From assembly GCA_035296965.1 (NCBI GenBank), contig DATGZX010000022.1, forward strand, positions 1-57,196: DNA of 57,196 nt, given 5' to 3'. This document shows positions 9,557 to 18,486 of the stretch, one piece after another. The position numbers were made by a program, and so were the translations under genes. The stretch is from DATGZX01 sp035296965. GTDB lineage: Bacteria > Planctomycetota > Planctomycetia > Gemmatales > Gemmataceae. The first letter of the stretch is position 1; each line of letters opens with the position of its first letter. The notes under the pieces are model-generated. The model ran no database searches. It was not told the DNA's origin and saw nothing but the letters and a program-made list of their open reading frames with translations.

Positions 9557-9978
9557 CCGCGGAAACCCCGCTCCCTTGCGAGTCGCAAGCCATTATTCTG
9601 TAGCAACTTCCGGTGGCCGCTGGGTCCGCCGGATGCACCCACGTCAGGCTATCATACTGTAATCAACAAATCGGCGTGAATGGCGACATTTTTTTAGGAA
9701 TAGAAAATGTCGTGGAATGGTACAAGCTGCGGAACAGGGTCCGGAAGCAGGCAAGGATGAGATCGAGGTTGCCCTGCGACAAAGCGGCTGCTGAATCCGG
9801 ATTTTTGAGCAAAAAGTCGTGGATATGATCTTGCGGGAAAACGCACGCCTCGCGAAAATCGTCAACAGATCGCAGTAGCTCTCTGCAGCTTAGCAAGCGC
9901 AAGGAGCCAGCGCACACGTCCGCGCTAGCTCCATGCGTGTCTAGACCGTCGTTCGCGTACAGAAACGCAATCCCAGGC
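9557..9978. other. Intergenic stretch without a convincing gene
   Basis: No well-supported gene is seen. A short frame from ATG 9717 shows a coding-like run on both sides of an in-frame TGA at 9792-9794 and ends at 9891, but it matches no family I recognise and has no clear ribosome binding site. It may be a gene remnant. Confidence 0.4.
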
Positions 9979-10299
9979 TCACGGCCGCCACGAGCCGTAG
10001 TAGCCGTAGGTCGGGTAGCTATAGCTGTAACTGTAGCTGTACCCCGGATAGTTATACCCCATGTACCCAGGAGAGTAGGCTGGGTAATAGCCGTTGTAAC
10101 CAGGCGCGGCGTAACCCCCGTAATAGTAGGCTGGGGGATTTCCGTAGTACGTCACATAACTGGGCAAGTAGTAGCCGTTGTACGTTCCCCAGTAAGGCTG
10201 CCGAGCCCACCGCATCTGGGCGTGCGCATTGGACGGCAACGCAACCGCAATCGCCAAAGCACCTAAACCAAGCGCGACCGAAAGTAGCAGGGATCGCAT
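9979..10299 (-). CDS. Small secreted Tyr/Gly/Pro-rich protein
   Basis: A 106-residue protein with a signal peptide (MRSLLLSVALGLGALAIAVA, cleavage probably after NAHA). The mature part is dominated by Tyr, Gly, Pro and Asn (for example YYYGGYAAPGYNGYYPAY and YSYSYSYPTYGYYG). The DNA for the YS run is a short imperfect repeat of AGCTGT/AACTGT units. The composition suggests a cell-surface or matrix protein of low complexity. No enzymatic motif is seen. The ATG at 10299 follows a strong GAAGGAGACGGAGA sequence, so the upstream MRRRRR extension is unlikely. It is probably monocistronic. Confidence 0.72.
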   Translation of the reverse strand: MRSLLLSVALGLGALAIAVALPSNAHAQMRWARQPYWGTYNGYYLPSYVTYYGNPPAYYYGGYAAPGYNGYYPAYSPGYMGYNYPGYSYSYSYSYPTYGYYGSWRP

Positions 10300-10724
10300 T
10301 CTCCGTCTCCTTCTCATGGTGAAAATTCGTCAGATCTTTGCTTCCTGCCCTTCCTTGGGCTCGCCATCAGCAACTACTGAGCAAATCTAATACCATAGCT
10401 CTCCAAAGGCTGATTGCTGTGTTTGGACCGGAAAAATCGCCGCCCGGGCATCCAGGCTTGGCACAGTCTGAGTCACGCCGGTGTGCAATAAAAGTGCAGG
10501 GAACTCATTTCGCAACAGCAGGAATAGCCTCTGGGCCAATCGCATCCTTTTGGAGCTTGTAGAAGCACCACGCTGGGGTTGGGGAGATGAACTCCTCAAA
10601 GCTTAGCATACTAATTTAATGGTTCGTCGCGCGAAGGTCGTGGGGCCTGGGCCTCAAGCGCACAGAGCGTCCTCGACACGCGCCGGCAATGTGCGGCCTT
10701 TGAAATTCGGACCTGGAGCGGGAG
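10300..10724. other. Intergenic stretch, nothing recognised
   Basis: About 425 bp between two minus-strand genes. It must hold the promoter of the Tyr/Gly-rich protein gene and the 3' end of the amine-oxidase transcript. I see no clear promoter pair, terminator or small gene. Confidence 0.4.
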
Positions 10725-12176
10725 TCACTCGGACGGAACCGCTCTGCGGAATCGCCTGATTGGAGTGGGCTGATAGAGTGGAGTGCTGTCGAAGAGGTCG
10801 CGCGGCTTGACATAGAATCCGGTCCAGAGTGTCACAGCCAGGCCGCCATAACTGTTCTTGCCGTCCTCCGCGCCGAAGTCCTCGCCACGAGGGAAATGTA
10901 AGGCGGGGGTGCAAAGCCACACCGTCGTCGCGTAACCGGTCAGCGGACGCTTCTGGCTGGCGTACCGCGCTACGTCGATGTAACTGGTGAAACCGGACTC
11001 TGTACGAGTCACCCAGAAATCGTTGTTGATAAAATCCATGTCCGTGGCATACGTGCCGCCTTCAGACTGAAGCTGGCGAATGGCACCGAACCGCTGGGGG
11101 ATCAGGTCATACGACATCGGTCGGCCATGTGCATTTTTCCGAACCTGGCTCTGTGCTCGAACAATGGTGAATTCCTCGGGCACCCAGCGAGCGCTGCCTT
11201 CGCAGGCTTGGCCCTGAGAATTCTTGGCAAAGGGCCTCGCGACCTGCGCAAATTTCTCCGTCGTCTCGTCGAAGACCCTGCGGGCCAAGAGCAACTCGTT
11301 GTCTTTGGGACCGCCGATCCCGCTCACGGGATCGCCGAGATCAAATTCCATTCTCCAGCAGCCGATATGCAGATGCGTGTCGCTCTGATCGTCCTGGCGA
11401 TTGAAGATATTGCGGCCGGTGGGACCAATGCGGCAGGTAATCATGCCGTCATCTCCGAAGCCGTACTCGATCAAGTAGCGGTAGTTCGCGCCATAATACG
11501 TCGACCACAAAACCATTTTTTCGCCGCGGCGCACGCGGTCCGCGATTTCATTGCGCTCGTTGGTCTCGGCGCTCATCCAGCGGACGCCATCGTCGTGGAC
11601 TTCCTTATGCACGGTTTCCGACCAGGCCGGGTTGGATGATTTCAGAATCTCGCCGGGGAGGACGCAGCTCGGACCGAGATACTCTTTGCGCGCCCTTGTG
11701 GTGTGAAACGGCATGTCATGGATGTCCAGAAAGGCGGTCCAGCCGTTGTCGTATGGCACATAGATTTCTGCCAGCTCCAGCATGCGCGCGACCGTGATCC
11801 ATTGAGGCTTTCCATAGCGATCTTTCCACATGAATTTTGCGCTGCGGATGCGCACCACGCTCCCGGGCGGGTAGAAGGGGCGATTCTCGGGATTCGTCAG
11901 CTCCCATTCGATCTCCCAGGCAGTATCGCTCTTCGTGAGATCCTTGGGATTTGCCTGAGCGGCCGGGAAGCCCTGGCGAACGATGTCGGGCTTCACGACC
12001 GGCACGGCAGGCGGAGCTAGATCTTGTTCGTTCGCCTGGCCGACGGAGGGCTCAGCCTTCAAGGGCGCCACTGTGGCTTCACCCAAGATCAGCACTGCAA
12101 ACCCCACAAGACCGACGAATCCCAAAAGGCTCACGCGGGCGTATGGAATAGCGACGCGGCGGAGGCTAGCGGTCAT
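10725..12176 (-). CDS. Copper amine oxidase-like catalytic domain protein (secreted)
   Basis: A 483-residue protein with an N-terminal membrane or signal segment (about 15-35). It resembles the C-terminal catalytic domain of copper amine oxidases. LELAEIYVPYDNGWTAFLDI corresponds to the region before the catalytic Asp (candidate D151). GANYRYLIEYGF contains the Asn-Tyr-x-Tyr site whose first Tyr (Y232) would become the TPQ cofactor. DTHLHIGCWRMEFDL gives the His-x-His copper ligands (H268, H270). ALHFPRGEDF gives the third His (H427), followed by GFYVKPRDLFD near the end. Such enzymes oxidise primary amines to aldehydes with release of ammonia and peroxide. The residue after the TPQ Tyr is Arg instead of the usual Asp/Glu, so activity is uncertain. 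The N2/N3-like domains seem to be in the next gene upstream. Confidence 0.68.
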   Translation of the reverse strand: MTASLRRVAIPYARVSLLGFVGLVGFAVLILGEATVAPLKAEPSVGQANEQDLAPPAVPVVKPDIVRQGFPAAQANPKDLTKSDTAWEIEWELTNPENRPFYPPGSVVRIRSAKFMWKDRYGKPQWITVARMLELAEIYVPYDNGWTAFLDIHDMPFHTTRARKEYLGPSCVLPGEILKSSNPAWSETVHKEVHDDGVRWMSAETNERNEIADRVRRGEKMVLWSTYYGANYRYLIEYGFGDDGMITCRIGPTGRNIFNRQDDQSDTHLHIGCWRMEFDLGDPVSGIGGPKDNELLLARRVFDETTEKFAQVARPFAKNSQGQACEGSARWVPEEFTIVRAQSQVRKNAHGRPMSYDLIPQRFGAIRQLQSEGGTYATDMDFINNDFWVTRTESGFTSYIDVARYASQKRPLTGYATTVWLCTPALHFPRGEDFGAEDGKNSYGGLAVTLWTGFYVKPRDLFDSTPLYQPTPIRRFRRAVPSE

Positions 12177-12249
12177 GCTGTTGGCTCCCTTGTGGCTTTA
12201 TGACAAGAAGACGTTGGAAAAGGCACCGCGGCCGTCGCTGCTGCTCTCA

Positions 12250-12463
12250 AAGCCCCTCGCCCCCACTCGGGGGTTAGTGAAGCTTCACGGGTCTAAAACC
12301 CTCACCCCCGACCCCTCTCCCGTGAGTACACGGGCGAGGGGAGATTCAAAGCCCCTCGTCCCCGGACTCAGGGGAGGGCTTTCTCGCCCCTCGCCCCTCA
12401 TCACCATTCCCTGCTTTCACCCACGACCCCTCTCCCGTGAGTACACGGGCGAGGGGAGATTAA
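12250..12463. repeat. Palindromic repeat, family 1, copies B1-B3
   Basis: The 301-bp gap between the two amine-oxidase-like genes is mostly repeat. There is one CCCCTCGCCCCCACTCGGGGG unit and two near-identical palindromes, CCCCTCTCCCGTG-AGTA-CACGGGCGAGGGG, at 12312-12344 and 12427-12459. A degenerate unit lies between them (12354-12400). Confidence 0.8.
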
Positions 12464-12477
12464 TCTGACACCCTCTG

Positions 12478-13356
12478 TTACCGATCATCGGACGTAACGG
12501 TGCCCTTGGTCAAATTGACGATGACACGGGTGGGCATGGGCTCAGCTTGGTCCTTGATGGCGGAGGCAGTGAAGACGAGCCGGACAACCCTGTCCCCCGG
12601 CTCGTTCGCTCCGTGCTTGCGGTTGATCATGAGCTGGAGGTATTCCCAGCGCACGTTGCTTTTCTCGCGTTGCTTGTAGAGTTCCTCGATGACGGGAGTT
12701 TTCTGGCGTGCCAGATCAACCGCTTCCGCCAGCTCTTCATGCGAGATGGGCGTATGACTGTTGAACAGCACCTCGGTCGGACCGACCTGGTTGCCGGTGG
12801 CCAGGTCCACGGTATGCCGCACCGTAATGCCGGGTTTGCCCTTTTCCGGATTCGGCCGATAGTAGACCACGTCCGCACGTTGGACTTCCTCTTGACCAGG
12901 GACGGGCCGGTGCGGGGTAATTTGAACCATGTACTGCTTGATCGTTTTGACCGGCGGGCTTTCTACCTTCGTGTTCGTGGGCACAGGTTGAGACGAAACG
13001 ATTTTTGCGCCTGCTGGGATGTAGCGGTCCGGTTTCTCATGCTGCTGCAGGAAGCGCAACAAGTTGTCCTTTTGCTCCTTGCTGAACTGAGAGGGGAGCT
13101 GATCCTTGTCTCCAGCATGGAGCCCTGGGGCAGCCAACGCGAGCAGTGCAGCCCCGGCAATCGTCAGCACCAGTGAAGCGAAGGGCAAGGCATAATCTCC
13201 CCTCTCCCCCGCTTCGGGGGAGAGGGGTCGGGGGTGAGGGGGACGAACGATCCCCGGCCACGACCCCTCACCCCCGACCCCTCTCCCCGGAGTACCGGGG
13301 CGAGGGGAGATCAATTGCTGCTGCTCGTCTGAAGGCCTTTTGGTCGTATCCATCAT
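12478..13356 (-). CDS. Secreted protein resembling copper amine oxidase N-terminal domains; N terminus invaded by a repeat
   Basis: A 292-residue protein from ATG 13356. After about 40 residues encoded by palindromic repeat DNA (reading PRPGTPGRGVGGEG) comes a hydrophobic signal or anchor segment (ASLVLTIAGAALLALAAPGL), then a soluble domain. The part ADVVYYRPNPEKG...VDLATGNQVGPTEVL...PISHEELAEAVDLARQKTPV has the layout of the N2/N3 cystatin-like domains of copper amine oxidases. Its position directly upstream of the catalytic-domain gene supports a split enzyme. The start is uncertain: a GGTGGGGG stretch precedes ATG 13356, but the ancestral start may have been nearer the signal segment before the repeat arrived. 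Family identity is an inference from pattern only. Confidence 0.55.
   Translation of the reverse strand: MMDTTKRPSDEQQQLISPRPGTPGRGVGGEGSWPGIVRPPHPRPLSPEAGERGDYALPFASLVLTIAGAALLALAAPGLHAGDKDQLPSQFSKEQKDNLLRFLQQHEKPDRYIPAGAKIVSSQPVPTNTKVESPPVKTIKQYMVQITPHRPVPGQEEVQRADVVYYRPNPEKGKPGITVRHTVDLATGNQVGPTEVLFNSHTPISHEELAEAVDLARQKTPVIEELYKQREKSNVRWEYLQLMINRKHGANEPGDRVVRLVFTASAIKDQAEPMPTRVIVNLTKGTVTSDDR
13195..13345. repeat. Palindromic repeat, family 1, copy C (inverted double core, inside a coding region)
   Basis: Two cores (CTCCCCTCTCCCCCGCTTCG... and ...CTCTCCCCGGAGTACCGGGG) are joined by a spacer that is the reverse complement of the spacer in the copy at 9387-9556. The flank ATTGCTGCTGCTCGTCTGAAGGC matches the outer arm in reverse. 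It lies in the open N-terminal part of the amine-oxidase-like gene. Confidence 0.8.
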
Positions 13357-13617
13357 TAACCCCCACCGTAATGCGGGATGTTCTCGTCCTCCAGACTGTA
13401 TTGCAGAAGGGGATCGAACCAATGTCAAGGAGGTTGTGGCTTTTTTTCGATCGTACCCATTCCCTTGTTCGCTGTAGCCGCAGTTCCAGGTCCAGTTGCC
13501 GGCGCCGGTAGGTCGAAACACGCTTGCCCTGGGGCAACTGACCGTATAAGTTGGGTTGTTGCTGCCGAAAATGGCGTTTTTGCGCCCCGCATACTGTTAC
13601 TCAACACGAGGACCATC

Positions 13618-16380
13618 ATGAGACGTGCCTTGCTGATAGCTCTCGGAGTTCTGATCCTCACTGTCGGCGGGCCGCGCATCATTCCGCCTGTCGAAGGCCA
13701 GGTGCCTTTTGGTCCGCGCGGCGAGGTGGAGCCGCCACGCTTTCCCGAATTCAGCAGCGTGGTCAAAGGCGCCAAGGAATATGACGGCCTGTTCAAGCTG
13801 TATCAAAAAGACGAACACGTCTACATGGAGATCCAGCCTCACCAGTTCGAGAAGCCGCTACTTTGCCCCATCGCCGTGGCCCGCGGCGGCGGCATGGGCG
13901 GGCAGACGCTTAACTTCGACGAGCAATGGGTGCTGCTCTTCCGGCGCGTCGGGGACAAGGTTCACCTGATCCGCCGCAATGTCCATTTCAAGGCGAAGGC
14001 AGGCACGCCGATCGCGAAGGCGGTTGAGACCACGTATACCGACTCCGTCATCTTGGCTCTGCGCATCGCCACGATCAATCCGATGAAGCAGGCGGTGCTT
14101 ATCAACCTGAACGACATCTTCATGACCGATTTCGCCGAACTCGGCCTGGGAATGTTCGATTCCAACCGTAGCGTTTGGCACAAGGTCAAAGCATTCCCGC
14201 GCAATGTCGAGCTACAGGTCCAGGCTACCTATGCGGGTTCTGCCCGCAGGTTCGGCGGCCAGGACGGCACGATTGACGCGCGCGGCAATACCGTGTTCAT
14301 CCACTACGGCCTGACCGAGTTGCCCGACGGCGGCTATCAGCCGCGCCTTGCCGACGATCGCGTCGGTTATTTCCTCAGCGCCGTCAAGGACTTTAGCAGT
14401 GACAGCAAGGACACGGCCTTCGTGCGCTACGTCAATCGCTGGCGCCTGGAGCGGGCCGAGCCTGCCGATCCCAAGAGGCCGAATCACCTTTCTGTTCCCA
14501 AGAAGAGCATCAAGTTTTACATCGAGAAAACGGTGCCGCACGAGTATCGCGCCGCCGTTCAAGAGGGCATCTTGGAATGGAACAAGGCGTTTGAGAAGAT
14601 CGGCTTCCGCAATGCCATCGAGGTGGTCCAGCAGCGCGAGGACGAAGACTTCGACCCCGAAGACATGAACTACAACACGTTCCGCTGGATCACCAGCGAT
14701 TACGCCTTCGCGATGGGACCCTCGCGAGCCAATCCTCTGACCGGTGAGATCCTTGATGCCGACATCATCTTCGATGCCGACATGATCCGCTGGTGGAAAC
14801 ACGAGCAGCAAATCTACAGCCACAAGGGCGTCGCCCTCGAGCCGATCAGCCCGATCCAAGCACTCGACATGGGCTGGGGCCTCGACCACCAACTCCTGGC
14901 TCGGCGCGACGGCGCCTGGAACGACCTTCCCAAGAGCGTCGCGGCCAATCCGCGTGCCGCACAGCTCTGCGCAATCCAACAAGGCGTTTGCCAATGCGGC
15001 AGCCAGATGAAGTATGAGCTAGGTCTGGCCGCCATGGCGCTGGGCACGCGCGATCTGGTCCGCCAAGGCGATAGGATTCCGGACGACCTTATCAACCAGG
15101 CCATCAAGGAAACCGTGATGCACGAGGTTGGGCACACGCTCGGCTTGCGCCACAACTTCAAGGGAAGCACGATGCTTCCCAATGAGCAGCTTCACGATAC
15201 CAAGATCACTCGCGAAAAAGGCCTCGTCGGCTCCGTGATGGATTACAACCCGGTCAACCTGGCTCCCAAGGGTGTCAAGCAGGGCGACTACTTCACCACG
15301 ACCATCGGCCCCTACGATTACTGGGCCATCGAGTACGCTTACAAACCTCTGTCCGGCGGCACGGAGGGAGAGCTCGCAGAACTCCAGAAGATTGCCAAGA
15401 AGGGCGCCTTGCCCGGGCATGACTACGGCACCGACGAAGACACCTTCTTGACGTCCGACCCGCTCATCAACCGTTTCGACCTGGGAGCCGACGTGTTGAA
15501 GTTCGCCGAGGATCGCATGCTCCTGGCCGAGGAGCTGCTCAAAGACCTATCGAATCGCGTCGTCGATAAGGGCGAAGGGTACCAGCGCGCCCGCGTGGCT
15601 TTCAGTACCCTCTTGGCCCAGTACGGCAACGGGGCCTACCTCATTTCCAAGTACATAGGCGGAGAGCACGCCTACCGCGATCATCGTGGCGATCCCAAGG
15701 GCCGCGACCCGCTGGTGCCCGTGACTGCCGCGAAGCAGCGCGCGGCCCTGAAATTCCTTCAGGAGCACATTTTCACCGACAAGACGTTCCAATTCCCGCC
15801 CGAGCTGCTGCGCCGGCTGGCGGTGGAGCGCTGGACGCATTGGGGATCTCGTCCCGGCTCCGCCGACTTCCCGCTCTACGACCGCATCCTGGGCATTCAG
15901 AGCGTGGCGCTTCGCCAATTGCTCAGCCCGGATGTCCTCGATCGTATTCAGAATAACGGGCTGAAGGCTGACAAGGGTGAACAACCCCTGCTGATCGCTG
16001 AAGTATTCCGCAGCTTGACCGATGGCATCTGGTGTGATTTGCCCAACGGCGTCAGCAAGGACGAAAAAAGGACCCTAGCATCGTCGGTGATTCGCCGCAA
16101 CCTGCAGCGCGAGCATGTCAAGAAGCTATCCACTCTCGTGCTGGGAGAAAAGGATAACGGCGATGGAGAACTCATGTTCTTTTTTGGCGGCGCCGGCAGC
16201 AGCGCGCCTCCCGACGCGCGCAGCCTGTCGCGTTCGCATTTGTGCGAGATCGGCAAGCGCATCCAGCTGGCGCTGAACGACAAGCACGCCACCGTCGATG
16301 AAACGACACGGGCCCACCTGGAGGAATGCCACGAGCGCATTTCCAAGGTGCTCAGCGCTTCCATGCAGCTGAACAATTGA
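13618..16380 (+). CDS. Large secreted zinc-dependent metalloprotease (metzincin type, DUF4953-like)
   Basis: A 920-residue protein with a signal peptide (MRRALLIALGVLILTVGG). A long N-terminal domain typical of the DUF5117/DUF5118-type zinc proteases is followed by a metzincin active site MHEVGHTLGLRHNFKGS (H502, E503, H506, H512 by count from ATG 13618). The Met-turn-like SVMDYNP follows about 35 residues later. This is the full HExxHxxGxxH signature. It probably degrades proteins in the periplasm or outside the cell. The start at 13618 is preferred to upstream starts because of the signal peptide and the ACGAGG seven bases before it. A strong terminator follows the stop by 16 bp, so it ends its transcript. 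Confidence 0.88.
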   Translation: MRRALLIALGVLILTVGGPRIIPPVEGQVPFGPRGEVEPPRFPEFSSVVKGAKEYDGLFKLYQKDEHVYMEIQPHQFEKPLLCPIAVARGGGMGGQTLNFDEQWVLLFRRVGDKVHLIRRNVHFKAKAGTPIAKAVETTYTDSVILALRIATINPMKQAVLINLNDIFMTDFAELGLGMFDSNRSVWHKVKAFPRNVELQVQATYAGSARRFGGQDGTIDARGNTVFIHYGLTELPDGGYQPRLADDRVGYFLSAVKDFSSDSKDTAFVRYVNRWRLERAEPADPKRPNHLSVPKKSIKFYIEKTVPHEYRAAVQEGILEWNKAFEKIGFRNAIEVVQQREDEDFDPEDMNYNTFRWITSDYAFAMGPSRANPLTGEILDADIIFDADMIRWWKHEQQIYSHKGVALEPISPIQALDMGWGLDHQLLARRDGAWNDLPKSVAANPRAAQLCAIQQGVCQCGSQMKYELGLAAMALGTRDLVRQGDRIPDDLINQAIKETVMHEVGHTLGLRHNFKGSTMLPNEQLHDTKITREKGLVGSVMDYNPVNLAPKGVKQGDYFTTTIGPYDYWAIEYAYKPLSGGTEGELAELQKIAKKGALPGHDYGTDEDTFLTSDPLINRFDLGADVLKFAEDRMLLAEELLKDLSNRVVDKGEGYQRARVAFSTLLAQYGNGAYLISKYIGGEHAYRDHRGDPKGRDPLVPVTAAKQRAALKFLQEHIFTDKTFQFPPELLRRLAVERWTHWGSRPGSADFPLYDRILGIQSVALRQLLSPDVLDRIQNNGLKADKGEQPLLIAEVFRSLTDGIWCDLPNGVSKDEKRTLASSVIRRNLQREHVKKLSTLVLGEKDNGDGELMFFFGGAGSSAPPDARSLSRSHLCEIGKRIQLALNDKHATVDETTRAHLEECHERISKVLSASMQLNN

Positions 16381-16396
16381 TGGGTTCGAGATAAGG

Positions 16397-16462
16397 AACA
16401 GGAGGCAACAGAGGAAACGGAGCGTCTGTCTCTGTTATCTCTGTTGCCTCCTGTTTTATTTT
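16397..16462 (+). terminator. Rho-independent terminator after the metalloprotease gene
   Basis: A perfect 17-bp inverted repeat, 16397-16413 with 16439-16455 (AACAGGAGGCAACAGAG and its complement), is followed by TTATTTTT. The 25-nt loop is long, but the stem is very stable. Confidence 0.75.
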
Positions 16463-16541
16463 TGAATCGCAAAAAAGGGCGTGCGCTGTGCATCCTGCGC
16501 GATAGGTTTCCGAATGGCGACGTATTTGCCATCCTTTCGGG

Positions 16542-17324
16542 CTAGTGTTGTGTCGCCTGCTTCACAACGCTCTCGACCCACGCTCGATCCTGTCTATTGA
16601 CCACTGCAGGAATGGGCCCTGCGTAATTGATGCGCCGGAAGAACCGTCCGCGCTCATACGCGGTGGCGAACACCGCCCCCAGATCAACAAAGATGTCCGG
16701 GTCTGGTGAGCGCAGCGGAATGGGCAGGGTTGGAAGCGGCTTATCGAGATTCCAGTGAAACACGTTGCAATCCGGACGGCGATCGCCACGCGACAGCAGA
16801 TAGTAATAATCTGCCGCCGGCAGCGGTCTCAGCAAGTGCAGACGCCGACCACCGAGGAGAAGGTCCAGCTCGACCAGATGAACCTGCTGGTATAGCAATG
16901 CATCCCGCTTCAGCAAGTACACGGAGCGGCCGGGCTCCTCCTTGTTCGCAGGCGACAGCAATTCCAAAGTGGCCACCAGGCTGTGATCCGGCTGATAGAG
17001 GATTTCGATGTAAGTCTCGCGCGGCCCTTCCAGAATTGCCAACGGAATGGTCACTGGCTCCAACGTGGCAGTCTCGCCCGAGGCACCCGGCGGCACCGAA
17101 GGTGACCGGTCGTCGTGCGTGACCACAACGTCGGGAAGAACGAAATTCCTCATCTCGAGATCATGCTCGACCGGGCAAACACGCTCGCCAATCGTTGCTT
17201 CGTAATGCGGCGGCTAAGCATCGGCAATGGCTTCGCACCAGACATTGATGAAACGACTGTGGAAATCCGGCCAGTATGCCGGCTGCTCCAAAAACGGGTC
17301 CATGCCGGGAAAGGGGCTTTTCAT
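16542..17324 (-). pseudogene. DUF4058 family gene broken by one amber codon
   Basis: From ATG 17324 the frame reads MKSPFPGMDPFLEQPAYWPD, the hallmark start of DUF4058 proteins. A TAG at 17214-17216 (codon 37) interrupts it, and it then continues in the same frame as PPHYEATIGERVCPVEHDLE into a normal remainder. A TTG Leu codon at this site (one base different) would restore the usual ALPPHYEA-type sequence. Downstream, EGPRETYIEILYQPD and VATLELLSPANKE are typical of the family. A shorter product could begin at ATG 17153 (203 residues) but would lack the conserved N terminus. DUF4058 proteins are expanded in Planctomycetota and cyanobacteria and have no known function. Confidence 0.8.
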
Positions 17325-17446
17325 GGTTCGCTACTCGCTGCCTGTAGGCAAGGGGCGATTCCCTGTTCTCCTCTGCATCGCATGTTCCTAGCATAATCGG
17401 TTTGCCACCGAGGCGAAACGACAGTCGGAACTTGGGTGGGGCCCGG

Positions 17447-17536
17447 CGGTGTGGCCGGAGCTGGAGGCTTCCGCTAGCCCCGGCCACACAGACGGTTCCG
17501 CCGGGGCTTCCGGAAGCCTCCAACCCCGGCCACACG
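17447..17536. repeat. Palindromic repeat, family 2
   Basis: GTGTGGCCGGAGCTGGAGGC at the left and GCCTCCAACCCCGGCCACAC at the right form a nearly perfect inverted repeat. Inner units CTTCCGCTAGCCCCGGCCACAC and GGCTTCCGGAAGCC give a second level of palindrome. No such unit is seen elsewhere in the window. Confidence 0.7.
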
Positions 17537-17657
17537 GAACTGTTCGCGTGCGGTTTTACAAGAGTCCTGGCGCGGCCACCCTGCCGACAGGATTCGTGGC
17601 AATTGAGTACAATACGCTAGGAGAGGGAATCATCTGGACACGGCGAGGAGATGGAGT

Positions 17658-17756
17658 ATGCTTGTGACACCGTTTGCGGATCAACTTCTGTTCGATGAGC
17701 GCTCTCTCGCAACGGTAGTAGACGGCCAGGTGAGCTTTAATGCTTCAAGCAAGTGA
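17658..17756 (+). CDS. Possible small ORF or leader peptide before the three-gene module
   Basis: ATG 17658 lies six bases downstream of GGAG-type sequence (GGAGATGGAGT) and opens a 32-residue frame whose stop overlaps the start of the next gene by 17 bp. Termination on top of a start would allow translational coupling. The peptide has no recognisable domain, and a chance frame cannot be excluded. Confidence 0.25.
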   Translation: MLVTPFADQLLFDERSLATVVDGQVSFNASSK

Positions 17757-18486
17757 TTTCGAGGACATCCAGGCCCAGGCTGTCATCTACACGCCCGGCT
17801 TGAACCTGCATACGACGCGAGTGCTCGCCCAGCTACTAGCTGAGCACGCCGATACATTCAATGGCGACCCGATGACATTTCCCTTACCCGAAGGATTCCC
17901 GTTCTCCGCGGAATCCGTCCGCTTCGTCCTACAAAGCAGCGACGGGAAACTGCGTTTGCAGGCAGCACCTTCAAGACTCGACTTATTCCAGGCCAGCCTC
18001 AATGCGGAGGAAATTCGCCCGCTTCCCGAATTCATGGAATGGTGTCTTGCCCTATTTGATAAGTACCTTGACATTACCCAGGGGCGAGTCGGTCGGTTGG
18101 CGGCAACTGTGAACCGACGGGCCTCTGCCGCCGAACCAGCCAAGGAGATTGCTTCTCATTTCTGCAAGCCGGAGTTTCTGGACGGTCCGCTCAACCGCCC
18201 CAGCGATTTTGAAATCCATGCTGCCAAACAATTTGACTTCCTAGATGGTCTGAAGATCAACAGCTGGTTTCGTTGCAAAACTGCCATCTTGATTAGCCGG
18301 CCGGCCCAACAACAGCAAAAAGCTGTTGTGGTCGATCAGGATTTCAATACACTTCCCGAGGAACTTGAAACTCGGGAGTTTAGTAGGGAGGCGATCCGAC
18401 AATTCTTTCGTGAAGTGCCCAATGGCCTCAAGGAGGTTTTAGACCTTTACTTCCCTGTCCGCCGAAACCAGGTGACCAATGCCTAG
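17740..18486 (+). CDS. Unknown protein, TIGR04255-like layout; first gene of a three-gene module
   Basis: A 248-residue soluble protein without signal peptide or membrane segment. The arrangement is a beta-rich first half (SVRFVLQSSDGKLRLQAAPS), a central helix with LPEFMEWCLALFDKYLD, a second beta half (LDGLKINSWFRCKTAILI), and a C-terminal helical stretch REAIRQFFREVPNGLKEVLD. This reminds me of TIGR04255-family proteins, which often sit in accessory or defence-like loci. The likeness is a judgement of pattern only. GGTGA stands eight bases before the ATG. Its stop overlaps the start of the next gene by 8 bp, so the two are coupled. Confidence 0.6.
   Translation: MLQASDFEDIQAQAVIYTPGLNLHTTRVLAQLLAEHADTFNGDPMTFPLPEGFPFSAESVRFVLQSSDGKLRLQAAPSRLDLFQASLNAEEIRPLPEFMEWCLALFDKYLDITQGRVGRLAATVNRRASAAEPAKEIASHFCKPEFLDGPLNRPSDFEIHAAKQFDFLDGLKINSWFRCKTAILISRPAQQQQKAVVVDQDFNTLPEELETREFSREAIRQFFREVPNGLKEVLDLYFPVRRNQVTNA

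Noticed and set aside
9717..9893. Short frame with a TGA after a Cys codon (9792-9794), looked at as a second Sec candidate
   Set aside because: No redox motif, no recognisable domain, no hairpin with SECIS geometry after the TGA and no clear ribosome binding site. Most likely a gene remnant or chance.
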